From G039029935 sp039029935 (GTDB lineage Bacteria; Chloroflexota; Anaerolineae; Caldilineales; Caldilineaceae), in contig JBCCFC010000770.1 of assembly GCA_039029935.1 (NCBI GenBank), positions 1 to 6,676 of the forward strand: DNA of 6,676 bases. Reading direction: 5' to 3'. Shown piece after piece: positions 6,220-6,676 of the stretch. Numbering within the stretch: the stretch's first letter is position 1; every line of letters starts with the position of its first letter. A model generated the notes under the pieces. The model made no database searches, was not told where the DNA came from, and worked only from the letters and a program-made list of their open reading frames with translations. The position numbers and the translations under genes were made by a program.

Positions 6220-6676
6220 ATGAAGATTGGTCTTTTCCTCTATGTTGCGCTGCAAAACATGATGCAGCACAAGATGCGGACATCCTTAACCCTACTGGGT
6301 TTGATTGTGGGCATCACATCTGTGTTGTTGATGACGGGCATTGGGCGTGGATTTCAGAAAGTGACCGAAGAGGGGATGTCCAGTCTGTTGCCAACAAAGT
6401 TGAATATTCGTGAAGGGTTTAACCAGGATGGTAGCCCGGTCACACCGCTGACGATGCGCGATGTCACGTTGTTGCATGGTCTGATCGGGCGTTCGGCGAT
6501 TCAGGCGGCTGCACCCATCAAAGAGCTATATGATATACATATTCGTGGATTGGCCGAACGAGGGTACATCCAAGTCGTTGCCACCAACGTGGATTATGCA
6601 CTGACAGAAAACCTTGAGTTGATTCAGGGTCGTTTCTTTACGGAGGACGAAGAAAACCAGAAAGCATTGGTGTTGG
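6220..6676 (+). CDS. MacB-type ABC transporter permease, N-terminal part (runs off the window)
   Basis: From ATG at 6220, 152 codons are open to the window edge with no stop. The N-terminus is typical of the MacB/FtsX-like permease family: a short amphipathic start (MKIGLFLYVALQNMMQHKMR), then the first membrane helix TSLTLLGLIVGITSVLLMTG (21-40) ending in GIGRGFQ. After it comes the start of the periplasmic/extracytoplasmic MacB_PCD domain, with a TPLTMRDVTLL segment, AAAPIKELYDI and the family's G-R-F-F-T-E-D-E motif (137-144) leading to KALVL. Known: these permeases pair with a MacB/LolD-like ATPase, often encoded next to them, and move lipoproteins, peptides or drugs or act by mechanotransmission. 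Full members are about 390-420 residues, so roughly 60% is missing. The partner ATPase is not in view, and the substrate cannot be inferred. Confidence 0.9.
   Translation, partial: MKIGLFLYVALQNMMQHKMRTSLTLLGLIVGITSVLLMTGIGRGFQKVTEEGMSSLLPTKLNIREGFNQDGSPVTPLTMRDVTLLHGLIGRSAIQAAAPIKELYDIHIRGLAERGYIQVVATNVDYALTENLELIQGRFFTEDEENQKALVL

Noticed and set aside
5912..6283. A 123-codon minus-strand open frame across the palindrome and the permease start
   Set aside because: It runs through the palindromic element and antisense to the permease N-terminus, has no family resemblance, and ends inside the repeat.
1..6676. CRISPR array, tRNA or rRNA genes, phage genes
   Set aside because: No regularly spaced direct repeats, cloverleaf with CCA-type end, conserved rRNA words or phage-like genes were seen in either strand.

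Overview
The window holds one very long gene on the minus strand (6-5741), one gene on the plus strand that runs off the right edge (6220 to the end), and a 478-base gap between their divergent starts. The long gene encodes a complete 1911-residue exported mosaic protein. Its modules, in order, are a signal peptide, a carbohydrate-binding-like module, a lamin-tail domain (LTD), a chitobiase-C-terminal-like module, a CotH-family kinase-like domain, an F-type-lectin (fucolectin-like) domain, a second chitobiase-like module, three more LTDs, an Fn3-like module and two tandem C-terminal modules. The plus-strand gene encodes the N-terminal third or so of a MacB-type ABC transporter permease.

The window suggests a free-living bacterium with moderate GC. 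The big LTD/CotH secreted protein, its C-terminal modules and the TTCGACAGGCTC intergenic repeat fit Chloroflexota (Anaerolineae or Herpetosiphon-like) best. This is inference from gene style and not a phylogenetic result. The protein ends in no visible sortase signal, membrane anchor or other sorting tail, so it is probably released or held at the surface through its glycan-binding modules.

The gap (5742-6219) contains two palindromic repeats. One is a 13-bp-stem hairpin of the widespread GAGCCTGTCGAA/TTCGACAGGCTC type. The other is a roughly 124-bp near-perfect palindromic element flanked by TTA on both sides, which looks like a small non-autonomous (MITE-like) insertion. Closer to the permease lie a dyad that could be an operator, a good sigma70-type promoter (TTGACA, 17 bases, TATCGT) and a Shine-Dalgarno-like AGGTG.

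Nothing in the sequence shows that the two genes work together: they are transcribed divergently and separated by repeats. The points most worth a second look are the F-type-lectin domain, which keeps every fucose-site residue except the histidine; the CotH domain, in which the usual late catalytic motifs are not recognisable; and the 124-bp palindrome.
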